Source: Haloarcula amylovorans
Lineage (GTDB): Archaea; Halobacteriota; Halobacteria; Halobacteriales; Haloarculaceae
DNA length: 64,000 nt
NCBI RefSeq assembly: GCF_004681185.1
Contig: NZ_SRIF01000008.1
Coordinates: 62,001-126,000, forward strand
Reading direction: 5' to 3'
Made by a program: the position numbers and the translations under genes. Below are positions 1 to 8,277 of this stretch, one piece after another. Under the pieces are notes generated by a model that was not told the origin of the DNA, did no database searches, and was given only the letters and a program-made list of their open reading frames with translations. How positions within the stretch are numbered: position 1 is the stretch's first letter; every line of letters starts with the position of its first letter.

Positions 1-235
1 CGGCGGTCTTCATCGCGCCGGCGATGGGGGCTGGCGGTTCCTCGCCGTGTTGGTTCCCCGGCAGGTAGCGACAGAAGACGGTGTCGTCGGTTATCTCACT
101 GGCGACGCGGTAGAGTGCCTCCCCGATGGCCTTGCGTTTCTCGTCGGTGACGACGACACAGGACTCGTCGGCCTGTACGTTCATGCACTGCTCGATCGCC
201 GTCTCGGCTGGCGCGCGAAGCGAAGAGTTGTCCAT
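1..235 (-). CDS. Aminopeptidase, M29 (AmpS/PepS) type, N-terminal fragment
   Basis: The first 78 codons of a gene that leaves the window at base 1. The ATG at 235-233 opens a protein with VVTDEKRKAIGEAL near residue 30 and HGEEPPAPIAGAM near residue 65. This pattern matches my memory of the N-terminal domain of archaeal M29 aminopeptidases, metal-dependent cytoplasmic exopeptidases that remove N-terminal residues from peptides. The metal-binding residues lie in the missing C-terminal part, so activity cannot be judged. It diverges from gap across a 165-base intergenic region. The family call rests on recall of the N-terminal pattern and is moderately secure. Confidence 0.65.
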   Translation of the reverse strand, partial: MDNSSLRAPAETAIEQCMNVQADESCVVVTDEKRKAIGEALYRVASEITDDTVFCRYLPGNQHGEEPPAPIAGAMKTA

Positions 236-370
236 ATCACCGCGTCGGTCCCCCGTCGGATTAACTCTTGGTGGCCCGCCGTCTGCCCGCCGTGTGCGGG
301 TTAATAGCACGGTTTTCGGCGAGAAGAGTACAACTATCCGAGTTAATTTCTATTTCTATCTACCGCAAAG

Positions 371-377
371 AATATAC
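371..377 (+). promoter_or_regulatory. TATA box of gap
   Basis: The sequence aatatac is centred 27 bases before the gap ATG. That is the spacing expected for a haloarchaeal leaderless transcript starting at or next to the start codon. An AT-rich stretch at about 342-362 lies just upstream and may hold the BRE or an activator site. Confidence 0.55.
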
Positions 378-400
378 TCCGTCCGCGAGAACAGGGGTGT

Positions 401-1465
401 ATGCTCCACGTGGGCATCAACGGCTTTGGCACCATCGGCAAGCGAGTTGCCGACGCGGTGCGTGCACAGCCGGATATGACTGTCGCTGGCGTCGCCAAAC
501 GGTCCCCGAACTTCGAAGCAACCATCGCACATGACCGCGGATACAACCTCTACGCTGCCGACGGGCAGGCCCCGTTCGACGGTGCCGGACTGACGACCGC
601 CGGGACGGTCCACGACATGGTCGAAGCCAGCGACGTCGTGGTCGATACGACGCCGGGTGGCGTCGGTGCGACCAATGCCTCGCTGTACGAGGAACACGAC
701 ACGCCCGCAATCTTCCAGGGCGGTGAAGACCCCGACGTAGCTGACGTAAGCTTCAACGCCCGGGCCAACTACGACGCCGCGGTCGGTGCCGATACCGCCC
801 GCGTGGTCTCCTGTAACACGACCGGGCTCTCACGTCTGCTCGCACCGCTCCGGGAGAACTACGGCGTCGAGAAGGCTCGCGTCACACTCGTCCGCCGGGG
901 CGGCGATCCCGGACAGACATCGCGCGGCCCGATCAACGACACACTGCCGGACCCGGTCGAGATTCCGTCGCACCACGGCCCCGACGTGCAGACCGTCTTC
1001 CCCGACCTCGACATCGACACGATGGGGATGAAGGTCCCGACGACGCAGATGCACACCCACAGCGTCAACGTCACGCTCGACTCCGAACCGTCCGCCGACG
1101 AGGTTCTCGACCTGCTCAGTCGGGAGACGCGTCTGTTCCTCGTCCCGGAGACGCTCGGTATCGACGGCGCGGGCAAGATCAAGGAGTACACCCGCGACGC
1201 CGGCCGCCCGCGCGGCGACGTCTGGGAGAACTGTATCTGGGCCGAATCGGTCACCGTCGAGGGTCGGGACCTCTATCTGTTCCAGGCCATTCACCAAGAA
1301 GCCGACGTGGTCCCCGAGAACATCGACGCCGTCCGCGCACTCTCGGAACGGACCGCGAGCGCCGAGCAGAGCATCGAACGCACCAACGACGCCCTCGGCG
1401 TCGGCCGCGGCCTCGTCGAACACGAGGGAGAGATCCGCCGGGCCGACAGCATCGCAGACGACTGA
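401..1465 (+). CDS. gap: Glyceraldehyde-3-phosphate dehydrogenase, archaeal type (type II)
   Basis: A cytoplasmic glycolytic and gluconeogenic enzyme that interconverts glyceraldehyde 3-phosphate and 1,3-bisphosphoglycerate with NAD(P). The 354 aa protein begins with a Rossmann motif (GINGFGTIGKRV, residues 5-16). The catalytic cysteine is C138 in SCNTTGLSR. Length and motifs fit the archaeal phosphorylating class rather than the bacterial one. The ATG start lies 27 bases after a TATA box. It stands alone, divergent from the aminopeptidase and convergent with the phosphoesterase. Some haloarchaea carry a second, bacterial-type GAPDH for glycolysis and use this type for gluconeogenesis. Whether that applies here cannot be seen. 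Confidence 0.96.
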   Translation: MLHVGINGFGTIGKRVADAVRAQPDMTVAGVAKRSPNFEATIAHDRGYNLYAADGQAPFDGAGLTTAGTVHDMVEASDVVVDTTPGGVGATNASLYEEHDTPAIFQGGEDPDVADVSFNARANYDAAVGADTARVVSCNTTGLSRLLAPLRENYGVEKARVTLVRRGGDPGQTSRGPINDTLPDPVEIPSHHGPDVQTVFPDLDIDTMGMKVPTTQMHTHSVNVTLDSEPSADEVLDLLSRETRLFLVPETLGIDGAGKIKEYTRDAGRPRGDVWENCIWAESVTVEGRDLYLFQAIHQEADVVPENIDAVRALSERTASAEQSIERTNDALGVGRGLVEHEGEIRRADSIADD

Positions 1466-1512
1466 CGAGACGGTCGTCGGCCTCGACTTCGATTTTCGTG
1501 CCGCCGCTCGCG

Positions 1513-2004
1513 CTATCCGAGTTCGTGGAAGGTCACGTCACCGGTATCGGTGTCTAAGGTCGCCACCGAGAAGTCGTCGGGAGCGGGCGGGATGCCGATT
1601 CCCCCGGGGTTGATGCGCGTCGTCCCCTCGTACTCCTCGGTCCCTCGGTCGTGGGTATGGCCGTGGAAGACGTAGTCGTAGGTGCCACACTCGACGAGGG
1701 CGTCCACGATAGCACCGCTCGTGCCGTGGTAGACGGCTATCTCGGCACCGTCGAGGGTCAGTTCGCCCATTTCGCCCATGTACGTCCCGAACTCCTCGAC
1801 CGTCGACTGGAGGGTCCACTCGCCGTCGTTGTTGCCCCGGACGGCGTAGAACTCCCAGTCGCCGTTCCACGGCGTCGCCGAGAAGGGGGCGACGAAGTCC
1901 CCGCAGTGAACGACTGTCTCGACGCCGGCGTCGGCGAAGGTGTCCACGGCAGCCTCGACCAATCCCGTGTTGTCGTGCGTATCGGAGACGATCCCGACCT
2001 GCAT
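1513..2004 (-). CDS. Metallophosphoesterase, YfcE/MJ0936 type
   Basis: A 163 aa calcineurin-like phosphoesterase, probably a metal-dependent phosphodiesterase of unknown physiological substrate. The dinuclear metal motifs are all present: SDTHD (D8, H10), GD at 35-36, GNND at 57-60, H93, and GHTHD at 115-119. Size and motif order match the small archaeal YfcE-like group. It is convergent with gap and followed upstream by a 151-base gap. No partner gene is evident. Confidence 0.9.
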   Translation of the reverse strand: MQVGIVSDTHDNTGLVEAAVDTFADAGVETVVHCGDFVAPFSATPWNGDWEFYAVRGNNDGEWTLQSTVEEFGTYMGEMGELTLDGAEIAVYHGTSGAIVDALVECGTYDYVFHGHTHDRGTEEYEGTTRINPGGIGIPPAPDDFSVATLDTDTGDVTFHELG

Positions 2005-2155
2005 GGCTGGCCGTTCAGGCGGTGGCTACAAGAACGTACTCCCCGCGAAGGCGACCCGCCTCATACAGACTGCTGTGGCCTTGTTGAACCCCCATCAGAT
2101 GACATATTCTGAATCGGGGCGGTCAATACAGGTAAAGTATGCAACGTTCAGTACG

Positions 2156-2623
2156 TTATGGGCTCTCCTGTGACGGAGTCGGTGCATCGAAGACTCGTGA
2201 GAGGACTATTTCAGTATCATCCGCTCCGCTATTATGCTGTACCGACACTTCGACAGTATCGGGAATCCGATTAAATCTGAGCAGTGTGAGATACTGATAG
2301 ATCTGGATCTTGTTCTGAGTGTCATCAAGCGATGGTTCAATAGTCACGTCAATTATGTTGCGACCAACAGCGGCTGTTGACACTTGAGGAACGAGTTTGC
2401 TGACTGTACCCGACGTATGGAGGTACCCACTGATCGCGAGGGTTTGATCGTCCCTGTCAAGCAGGAGCTGTGCTGAATTCTCTGCCTCACCCGTATAGTC
2501 TTCAAATGACACGTCTCTATTGGTCACCTCGATAGTTTCGGTATCGGAGCTTAGCGACGAACAGCCCGCGAACATTGACGTACTGGCCGCACTGAGCGAA
2601 GCGAGGAGGGCGCGGCGTTTCAT
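2156..2623 (-). CDS. Haloarchaeal lipoprotein of unknown function, low GC
   Basis: A 155 aa predicted lipoprotein. The ATG at 2623 is preferred because it gives MKRRALLASL, a short hydrophobic stretch and a lipobox (FAGC, C21). Longer in-frame starts add an unlikely hydrophilic tail. The mature part, with a strand-like pattern (VTNRDVSFEDYTG near residue 40), resembles no family I recognise. Its GC content is clearly lower than its neighbours, and AT-rich, TATA-like sequence lies at 2638-2652. The composition suggests recent transfer. A possible insertion-sequence-end-like string lies just beyond its 3' end. Confidence 0.75.
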   Translation of the reverse strand: MKRRALLASLSAASTSMFAGCSSLSSDTETIEVTNRDVSFEDYTGEAENSAQLLLDRDDQTLAISGYLHTSGTVSKLVPQVSTAAVGRNIIDVTIEPSLDDTQNKIQIYQYLTLLRFNRIPDTVEVSVQHNSGADDTEIVLSRVFDAPTPSQESP

Positions 2624-2826
2624 ATCAAAAATCAACCTCTTAAAGAATAAATAGTTTCTGCTGGTGACCAGTAACAACTGTTCAACTCGCAAATCTACTT
2701 ATCAGCTGTTTCACCCATATTGTATCTGAAAAATAGGATTTCAACAGAGTCACTGCTGTAGTTCTGTCCCGGATCGACCGCGTGACATCGTGCGGTCGGC
2801 TCGGAGAATAGCGACAGCAGGCCGTC

Positions 2827-3546
2827 TCAGTCGTCAGCGGCCGCCGGTGCCCGTTGACCGTCTGTGTCGGCCGACTGCTGCATTCGGACGTAGTCGGTGA
2901 AGTTCTCGAAGAGGCGCTTTACGTCACAGGCCGCCCGGTAGTTCTCCTCGGTGATACCGTCTAAGACACCCTGAATCCGCTCGTCGGGCAGGTCCTTCCC
3001 CTTCGTCACCGACTCGGCGGTCTCGGGGTCGTACTCCGGGTGGAACTGCACCGCGAAGACGTCGCCCTTCCGGAAGCCGTGGACGCCGTAGTCGTTCTCG
3101 GCGAACTGCTCGGCCCCCGGCGGGAGTTCCGCGACGTGATCGGAGTGGGTGGTAAAGGCAGTGAACGACTCCGAGACGCCGTCGAGGAGCGGATTCCCGC
3201 CGTCGTGTTCGATAGTCCGATAGCCGATTTCGTACTCGTCCATCGGTTCGACGCGGCCATCGAGTGTCTGCGCGAGCAGTTGGTGACCGAAACAGACCCC
3301 CAGCGCCGGCAGTCCGCGGTCGATAGCGTGACGGACCCACGCTTCGAGGGCGGTGATCCACTCTTCGTCCCAGTAGGCCGACGCGCGCGAACCCGTGACG
3401 ACACAGGCATCGAACGCGAAGGAGTCGGGGAGGTCGCGTTCGGTGACGTCGTACTCTACGAGGTCGGCGTCGAGCTCCCGGCGGAAGTTCCGCCGGTTGT
3501 CCTCGCCGTCGTGGGCTGCATTCAGTAGCGCGATGCGCAGACTCAT
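2827..3546 (-). CDS. Type 1 glutamine amidotransferase (GATase1) family protein
   Basis: A 239 aa class I glutamine amidotransferase-like protein that would release ammonia from glutamine for transfer to an unknown acceptor. The triad is visible: nucleophile C85 in GVCFGHQL, then H169 and E171 in QFHPE. It lacks the synthetase domain of GuaA, so it is a stand-alone GATase1. The ATG at 3546 is chosen over an upstream in-frame start four codons earlier because MSLRIALLNA begins the conserved first strand. It is the last gene of a minus-strand run that starts with the hydrolase at 5337. Confidence 0.88.
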   Translation of the reverse strand: MSLRIALLNAAHDGEDNRRNFRRELDADLVEYDVTERDLPDSFAFDACVVTGSRASAYWDEEWITALEAWVRHAIDRGLPALGVCFGHQLLAQTLDGRVEPMDEYEIGYRTIEHDGGNPLLDGVSESFTAFTTHSDHVAELPPGAEQFAENDYGVHGFRKGDVFAVQFHPEYDPETAESVTKGKDLPDERIQGVLDGITEENYRAACDVKRLFENFTDYVRMQQSADTDGQRAPAAADD

Positions 3547-3604
3547 CGCCCGAAGCAAATCTGTCGAGAGGCATAAGTCTTGTATCTCCGCGAAGTGCTG
3601 CCGC

Positions 3605-4042
3605 TCACTCGGAGGCCAACCAGAGACCGGCCGCCGCGAGCCCCCCGTAACTGACCGCGATGGCCGCCAGTCTCAGCTGCCACGTCGTCAGGAACCATGG
3701 GACTGCGAGGCCGTAAGCCAGGCCCAACAGGCCACCAGTCGCCGTCCGAACGGTGTTCGTACCTCGTCGGTCGGTGAACGTCGTCGCCGCCCAGTCGACG
3801 AGCGCCGGGAGCGGTCCGAGCGCGACGACGGGAAACCACACGCCGCGAGCGACGCCGAGGAGGAAAGCGATGACGCCGAGTGCGATACCGGGATAGAGGC
3901 CCGAACAGCGGGCACAGAAATGGGCCGTTCGGCCGGCGACGGTGAGGCGATGACAGCGATACCGCTCGTCGGCGGTGTGATGCGAGAGGAGGTACGGAGC
4001 CGTCGCGGCCAGTCCGCGCCGCAGTTCTCGGCGGCGAGACAT
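3605..4042 (-). CDS. DUF2085 family membrane protein
   Basis: A 145 aa integral membrane protein. The DUF2085 signature is visible near the N-terminus: RCHRLTVAGRTAHFCARCSG (residues about 28-47), a CxxC-containing motif likely to bind metal. Hydrophobic segments follow at about 49-68, 70-85 and 103-140. The function of the family is unknown. The start lies only 3 bases after the TM2-protein stop codon, so the two are almost certainly cotranscribed and possibly coupled in translation. Confidence 0.85.
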   Translation of the reverse strand: MSRRRELRRGLAATAPYLLSHHTADERYRCHRLTVAGRTAHFCARCSGLYPGIALGVIAFLLGVARGVWFPVVALGPLPALVDWAATTFTDRRGTNTVRTATGGLLGLAYGLAVPWFLTTWQLRLAAIAVSYGGLAAAGLWLASE

Positions 4043-4045
4043 CGC

Positions 4046-4534
4046 TCAGTATCGGTCGACGTACTCGCGCTGGAACTCCTCGTCCGTCTTGGTCAGATAG
4101 AGGATGCCCTCGACGAGGCCGGCGATGCCCGGTAGCCCAGTCCAGCAGAAACACAGGTAGAGGACGCCGAATTTGATGTTGCCGAGATAGAAGTGGTGGA
4201 CGCCGAAACTCCCAAGCAAGATGGCGAAGATGCCCGCCGTGACCCGGTCTTTCTCCCCGGAGGCCGAGGAGCCAGCAGTTGCACCGCCTCCAGCATCGTC
4301 CTGTGCCGCGCCGCACTCCGAGCAGTACCGAGCGCCCGCGTCGATGGGAGCTCCACAGGACGTGCAGTATTTCTCTCCTGCCGGCGACGGTTCGCCCTCG
4401 GCGCTGTCCGCTTCCGTCGCGTCGGCGTCGTACTCGGTCGTCTCTTCGTCCGATGCGTCGAGTGTCTCGTCTTCGCCCCGAGTCGAGTCGTCCGTTTCGG
4501 AGGATTCGTCTCGGTCGTCGTCTCGCGGGGACAT
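4046..4534 (-). CDS. Zinc-ribbon and TM2 domain protein
   Basis: A 162 aa protein with three parts: a long acidic Asp/Glu/Thr/Ser-rich N-terminus (1-50), a zinc ribbon with two CxxC knuckles (CTSCGAPIDAGARYCSECG), and a C-terminal TM2 domain with LLGSFGVHHFYLGN and a second helix around CFCWTGLPGIAGL. TM2 proteins are small two-helix membrane proteins of unclear role. The ATG at 4534 precedes the acidic region. An in-frame extension to 4849 overlaps the next gene in another frame and is rejected. Confidence 0.88.
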   Translation of the reverse strand: MSPRDDDRDESSETDDSTRGEDETLDASDEETTEYDADATEADSAEGEPSPAGEKYCTSCGAPIDAGARYCSECGAAQDDAGGGATAGSSASGEKDRVTAGIFAILLGSFGVHHFYLGNIKFGVLYLCFCWTGLPGIAGLVEGILYLTKTDEEFQREYVDRY

Positions 4535-4560
4535 ATATTGTCCAATCGGCGCGCCAGCGG

Positions 4561-5337
4561 TTAAAACTCGGGGTCGGTGTACTCGTCTAAAAACGCCGTC
4601 AGGCGGTCTGTGACCGCCGCCGCGTGCTCGACGTAACAACAGTGACGGCCCTCGACAGCCGTGGCGGTCCCCCGCGGGAGGTCGGCGGCCAGCGACTCGG
4701 CGGCGTCGGTCGGGATCACCGGGTCCTCGACGCCATAATAGAGTTCGGTCGGTTGCGTAATCTCGTACAGCGGCGGCGCGTCGAAGTCGGTCATCGCCCC
4801 GGCCTGTGCGACGAAGGCATCGTCCGTGGCGTCCTCCGCCCGTCGCCACTCGGTGATCCGCTCGACGAGGGCCGGGTCGGTCTCGCGGAAGGTCGGCGAG
4901 AGCGCGCCGTCGAGAGAGGCGGTCTCGCCCGCGTCCAGCGAGAGCGAACGGAGCGCCGCCTCGTCCACGCCGTCGCCCGACGCGGCGGTGCAGTACAGCG
5001 TCAGCGTCCGCGCGCGGCCGTACTCGTGGGCATATCGGAGCGCGACCATCCCGCCCAGTCCCGCGCCGACGAGGTGGACGCGCTCGACCCCGTGGTCAGC
5101 GAGGACGGCGTCGAGGTCGGCGGCCAGCGTCGCTACGTCGTAGGGTCCGGCCGGTGCGTCGGAATCGCCGGTCCCGCGCAGGTCCCAGATCAGCGTCTCG
5201 AAGGGGCCGGTCAGCGCGTCGAAATGCCAGCCCCAGAGCCACGCGCCGTAGCCGACGTCGCCGACGAACGCTACCGTGGGGCCGTCGCCGTCAGTCTCGT
5301 AGTGGAGGGAAACACCGCGGTTCGTTGCGGTCGGCAT
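4561..5337 (-). CDS. Alpha/beta hydrolase fold protein lacking the nucleophilic serine
   Basis: A 258 aa protein with the alpha/beta hydrolase fold. Oxyanion and strand motifs are seen at VAFVGDVGYGAWLW (22-35) and WDLRGTGDSDAP (51-62), and the nucleophile elbow lies at VGAGLGGMVA (90-99). The usual GxSxG serine is glycine (G93, codon GGA). The C-terminal acid (GVEDPVIPT) and histidine (EGRHCCYVEH) remain. By family knowledge the normal esterase mechanism is lost, so it may be a pseudoenzyme or use another chemistry. The start at 5337 gives MPTATNRGVSLHYE. It is the first gene of a four-gene minus-strand run and diverges from the antiporter. Confidence 0.82.
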   Translation of the reverse strand: MPTATNRGVSLHYETDGDGPTVAFVGDVGYGAWLWGWHFDALTGPFETLIWDLRGTGDSDAPAGPYDVATLAADLDAVLADHGVERVHLVGAGLGGMVALRYAHEYGRARTLTLYCTAASGDGVDEAALRSLSLDAGETASLDGALSPTFRETDPALVERITEWRRAEDATDDAFVAQAGAMTDFDAPPLYEITQPTELYYGVEDPVIPTDAAESLAADLPRGTATAVEGRHCCYVEHAAAVTDRLTAFLDEYTDPEF

Positions 5338-5420
5338 CGCTGGATGATTGACTCGACGTCGGCGTGGCTCTTTCGGTTGGAACCGCTTAACAGGGACCGG
5401 CGTGAAGCGGTACCAGATAC

Positions 5421-7280
5421 GTGTCCGCCGCAACGTCACTCATCGGTGCCGTGGTCCTCGTCGCCGGCCTCGGCGTCACGGCACAGCTCGTCGCCGACCG
5501 ATTACAGGTTCCGAGCGTCGCGTTCCTGCTCGTCGCGGGCGTCATCGTCGGCCCGGAAGGACTCGGCGTCGTCCGCCCGGAACTGTTCGGCGAGGCCGGT
5601 CTCCAGGCCATCGTCGGTCTCAGCGTCGGCATCATCGTCTTCGAGGGAGCCTTCCACCTCACGGCAGAACGAGTGAAAGAGGCCTCGCGGGAGGCGCTCG
5701 GCCTCGTCACGGTCGGCGCGTTGGTCGCGCTCGTCGGCACTACACTCGCCGTGCGCCTCGTCTTCGGGTCGGCGTGGCCGGTGGCGCTGCTGGTCGGGTC
5801 GCTGCTGGTGGCGACCGGCCCGACGGTCATCACGCCCATCATGCAGGTGGTCCCGGTCCGGGACCGGGTCGCAGCGGCGCTGGAGACGGAAGGAATCATC
5901 AACGACGTCATCGCAGCCATCCTCGCGGTCGCCACCTTCGAGTTCGTCACCACCGCGGCGTCGCCGCTGGTGGTCGTCGAGGCGTTCGTCGCCCGACTCG
6001 CGGTCGGCGTCGGCGTCGGTCTCGCGGTCGGCGGACTCGCCGCCGTCCTGCTCACTCGGTTGTCGCTCTCGCGCGACAACGCGCCACAGAACGCTCGGCT
6101 CGTCGTCCTGACGGCCGCGCTCGTAGCCTTCGCCGTCGCCAACACGTGGCTCACCGAGGCGGGCATCGCGGCGGCGGCCACGGCTGGTCTCGTCCTCGGC
6201 AACGCCGACATCCCCCACGAGGACGTGGTCGCGGAGTTCAAAGGCGGCGTCACGGTGTTCGTCCTCTCGTTCGTCTTCGTCGTCCTCGCGGCGCTGCTCT
6301 CGATAGACGACCTGCGCGCGCTCGGCATCGGCGGGTTGCTCGTCGTCGTCGCAATCGTCGCGCTCGTTCGCTTGCCTGGCGCGTTCCTCTCGACGATCGG
6401 CGGGTCGATGACGAGAAACGAGCGGCTGTTCGTCGGCCTCGTCGGGCCGCGCGGCATCGTCCCGGCCAGCGTCGCCACGCTGTTCGCCATCGAGTTGCGG
6501 CCGACGAACCCCGAGGCCGCGACGGTGCTCGTGGGAACAGTCTTCTCGGTCATCTTCGCGACCGTCATGTTTCAAGCCAGTCTGGCCCGTCACCTCGCGC
6601 AGGCGCTCGATATCGTGCCAACTACCACACTCATCGTCGGCGCTGGCCGCGTCGGCACGGAACTCGCAGACCGATTCGAGGCCCGCGGCGAAGAGGCCGT
6701 CCTCGTCGACCGCGACTCGGATGCTGTCGAACAAGCGCGCGCGGAGGGCCACCGCGTGGTCCACGGCGACGCGACGGACACCGCGACGCTCGACGCCGCG
6801 GACGCCGACCGCGCGGGCGTCGTCGTGGCCGCGACGGCCGACGACGACGTGAACTTACTGGTCGCCCAGCTCGCTGCGACCCGGTTCGACGTGGAGAACG
6901 TCGTCGCGCGGGCGAACCAGCCGGACAACCTCGCGGCGTTCGAGGACTTGGACATCGAACCTATCTCGGCGGGGTTCGCGGTCGCCGACGCCATCGACGA
7001 CGCCATCGAACGGCCCGCACTGAGCCACTGGCTGGCCGACGCGAGCGGGACCGGCGACGTCCTCGAAGTCGAGCTTCGAAACGACGCGCTCGTCGGCCAG
7101 TCGGTCAATCGTGTCGCCGACGCCCTCCCCGACGGCTCGCTCGTGGCGATGGTGAGCCGAGACGGAGAGGACCGGGTTCCTGACGGCGAGTTCACGCTCG
7201 ATAAGGGGGACCACCTCACGCTCATCTGTGAGACCAACGACGCGATGCGGGCCGCGCGAGAGCTGTGTCAGGCCGAGTGA
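5421..7280 (+). CDS. Na+/H+ antiporter (CPA type) with TrkA-N and TrkA-C domains
   Basis: A 619 aa monovalent cation/proton antiporter. Residues about 1-400 form roughly twelve membrane helices with the core motif ATGPTVITPIM. Residues about 400-520 form an NAD-binding RCK/TrkA-N domain starting with LIVGAGRVGTELADRF. The last about 75 residues form a TrkA-C domain. In this family the cytosolic RCK module gates transport by nucleotide binding, fitting ion homeostasis in a halophile. The start is GTG. It is divergent from the hydrolase-fold gene and convergent with the DUF4013 gene, with 27 bases between stops. Confidence 0.92.
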   Translation: MSAATSLIGAVVLVAGLGVTAQLVADRLQVPSVAFLLVAGVIVGPEGLGVVRPELFGEAGLQAIVGLSVGIIVFEGAFHLTAERVKEASREALGLVTVGALVALVGTTLAVRLVFGSAWPVALLVGSLLVATGPTVITPIMQVVPVRDRVAAALETEGIINDVIAAILAVATFEFVTTAASPLVVVEAFVARLAVGVGVGLAVGGLAAVLLTRLSLSRDNAPQNARLVVLTAALVAFAVANTWLTEAGIAAAATAGLVLGNADIPHEDVVAEFKGGVTVFVLSFVFVVLAALLSIDDLRALGIGGLLVVVAIVALVRLPGAFLSTIGGSMTRNERLFVGLVGPRGIVPASVATLFAIELRPTNPEAATVLVGTVFSVIFATVMFQASLARHLAQALDIVPTTTLIVGAGRVGTELADRFEARGEEAVLVDRDSDAVEQARAEGHRVVHGDATDTATLDAADADRAGVVVAATADDDVNLLVAQLAATRFDVENVVARANQPDNLAAFEDLDIEPISAGFAVADAIDDAIERPALSHWLADASGTGDVLEVELRNDALVGQSVNRVADALPDGSLVAMVSRDGEDRVPDGEFTLDKGDHLTLICETNDAMRAARELCQAE

Positions 7281-7307
7281 TGGCTCGTAGCGGAAACCGG
7301 GTCGGCG

Positions 7308-8204
7308 TTACGGTGAACGAGCCGGAACGGTCGCCGCCACTCGTTCCGAATCGTCGGGGTCGGAGACGATTTCGGGAACGGTTCCGGCCTCGGCGGCCGC
7401 CCGGTACTGATAGCCCCAGAACGCGGCGAAGACGTAGCTCGCGTACGTCGAGACGAACACTGGGCCGACCAGCGTGAGGAACGACGCCAGCCAGAGCACC
7501 GTCGCCGCGAATCCGAGGGCGACCGAACCAGCGAACGCCGCCAGATAGCGCGTCGAGAACGCGAACGCGCCGGCATAGCGGCCGGTGAACGCCCGCGTGA
7601 TTCGCCCCGTCACCGCGTATGCGGTCAGCACCGCCGGTGTGACGTAGAGGCCCGCGAGCGCCGTCAGCGCCACCGCGAAGTCAGAAAGCGGGCTGGCGAG
7701 ACCGATCTGTTCTGCCACCGCCGCGACGGTCGCGCCGACGACGACGGTGACGATGGCGAGGGCGACTGTCGCGACGGCCAGCCGCAGACCGTCGACGAAC
7801 AGGCGGCCGAACGCCTCGAACTCCGGGGGGTCCTCCCGCCCGTTCGCGGCCCACTCGGTCAGGCGGAAGACGTAGCCGTAGGTGAACAGGCCGACAGGCG
7901 GGACGGCCGCGCCCACGAGCGAGATGATGCTCCCCAGCAAGAACGGCTCGTATCCGGCCCGAGCGGGGTAGTACAGCCCGAAGGAGAAGCCATCGCGCTC
8001 GTAGGGGTCCGCGTCCTCGTCTCCGCCCGTCTCGGTCCGTCGCCGCGGCTCGTGGGTATCGACGATTTCAGCGGTTTCACGGGCCTCGTTGGCGGGAGAC
8101 GCGTCGTCAGCCTCACCTGCCGGTTCGTGTCGCTTGATCCCACACTGCGGACAGAAGGCGTCGTCGGTGGCAACGGCGGCTCCGCAGGCCGTACAGTGTG
8201 GCAT
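7308..8204 (-). CDS. Zinc-ribbon and DUF4013 membrane protein
   Basis: A 298 aa protein with an N-terminal zinc ribbon (CTACG at 4-8, CPQCG at 18-22), an acidic linker, then a hydrophobic C-terminal two-thirds typical of haloarchaeal DUF4013 proteins. That part has five or six helices and starts with the motif YYPARAGYEPFLLGSIISL. The function of the family is unknown; membrane stress or insertion roles would be guesses. It lies 73 bases downstream of alaS on the same strand and could be read from it. Confidence 0.85.
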   Translation of the reverse strand: MPHCTACGAAVATDDAFCPQCGIKRHEPAGEADDASPANEARETAEIVDTHEPRRRTETGGDEDADPYERDGFSFGLYYPARAGYEPFLLGSIISLVGAAVPPVGLFTYGYVFRLTEWAANGREDPPEFEAFGRLFVDGLRLAVATVALAIVTVVVGATVAAVAEQIGLASPLSDFAVALTALAGLYVTPAVLTAYAVTGRITRAFTGRYAGAFAFSTRYLAAFAGSVALGFAATVLWLASFLTLVGPVFVSTYASYVFAAFWGYQYRAAAEAGTVPEIVSDPDDSERVAATVPARSP

Positions 8205-8277
8205 ACACTGGCGCTTCGACCGGCGGGAGTATCGTTCTTTCGACGCGACAGGTCACGCCGCTGGTGCGAGCCGCCGC

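Noticed and set aside
5502..6764. Long minus-strand frame opposite the antiporter gene
   Set aside because: Asp/Arg-repeat composition with no domain; antisense shadow.
5348..7183. Long open frame on plus within the antiporter gene
   Set aside because: Arg/Pro/Gly-rich translation typical of GC-rich shadow frames; the antiporter frame has clear domains.
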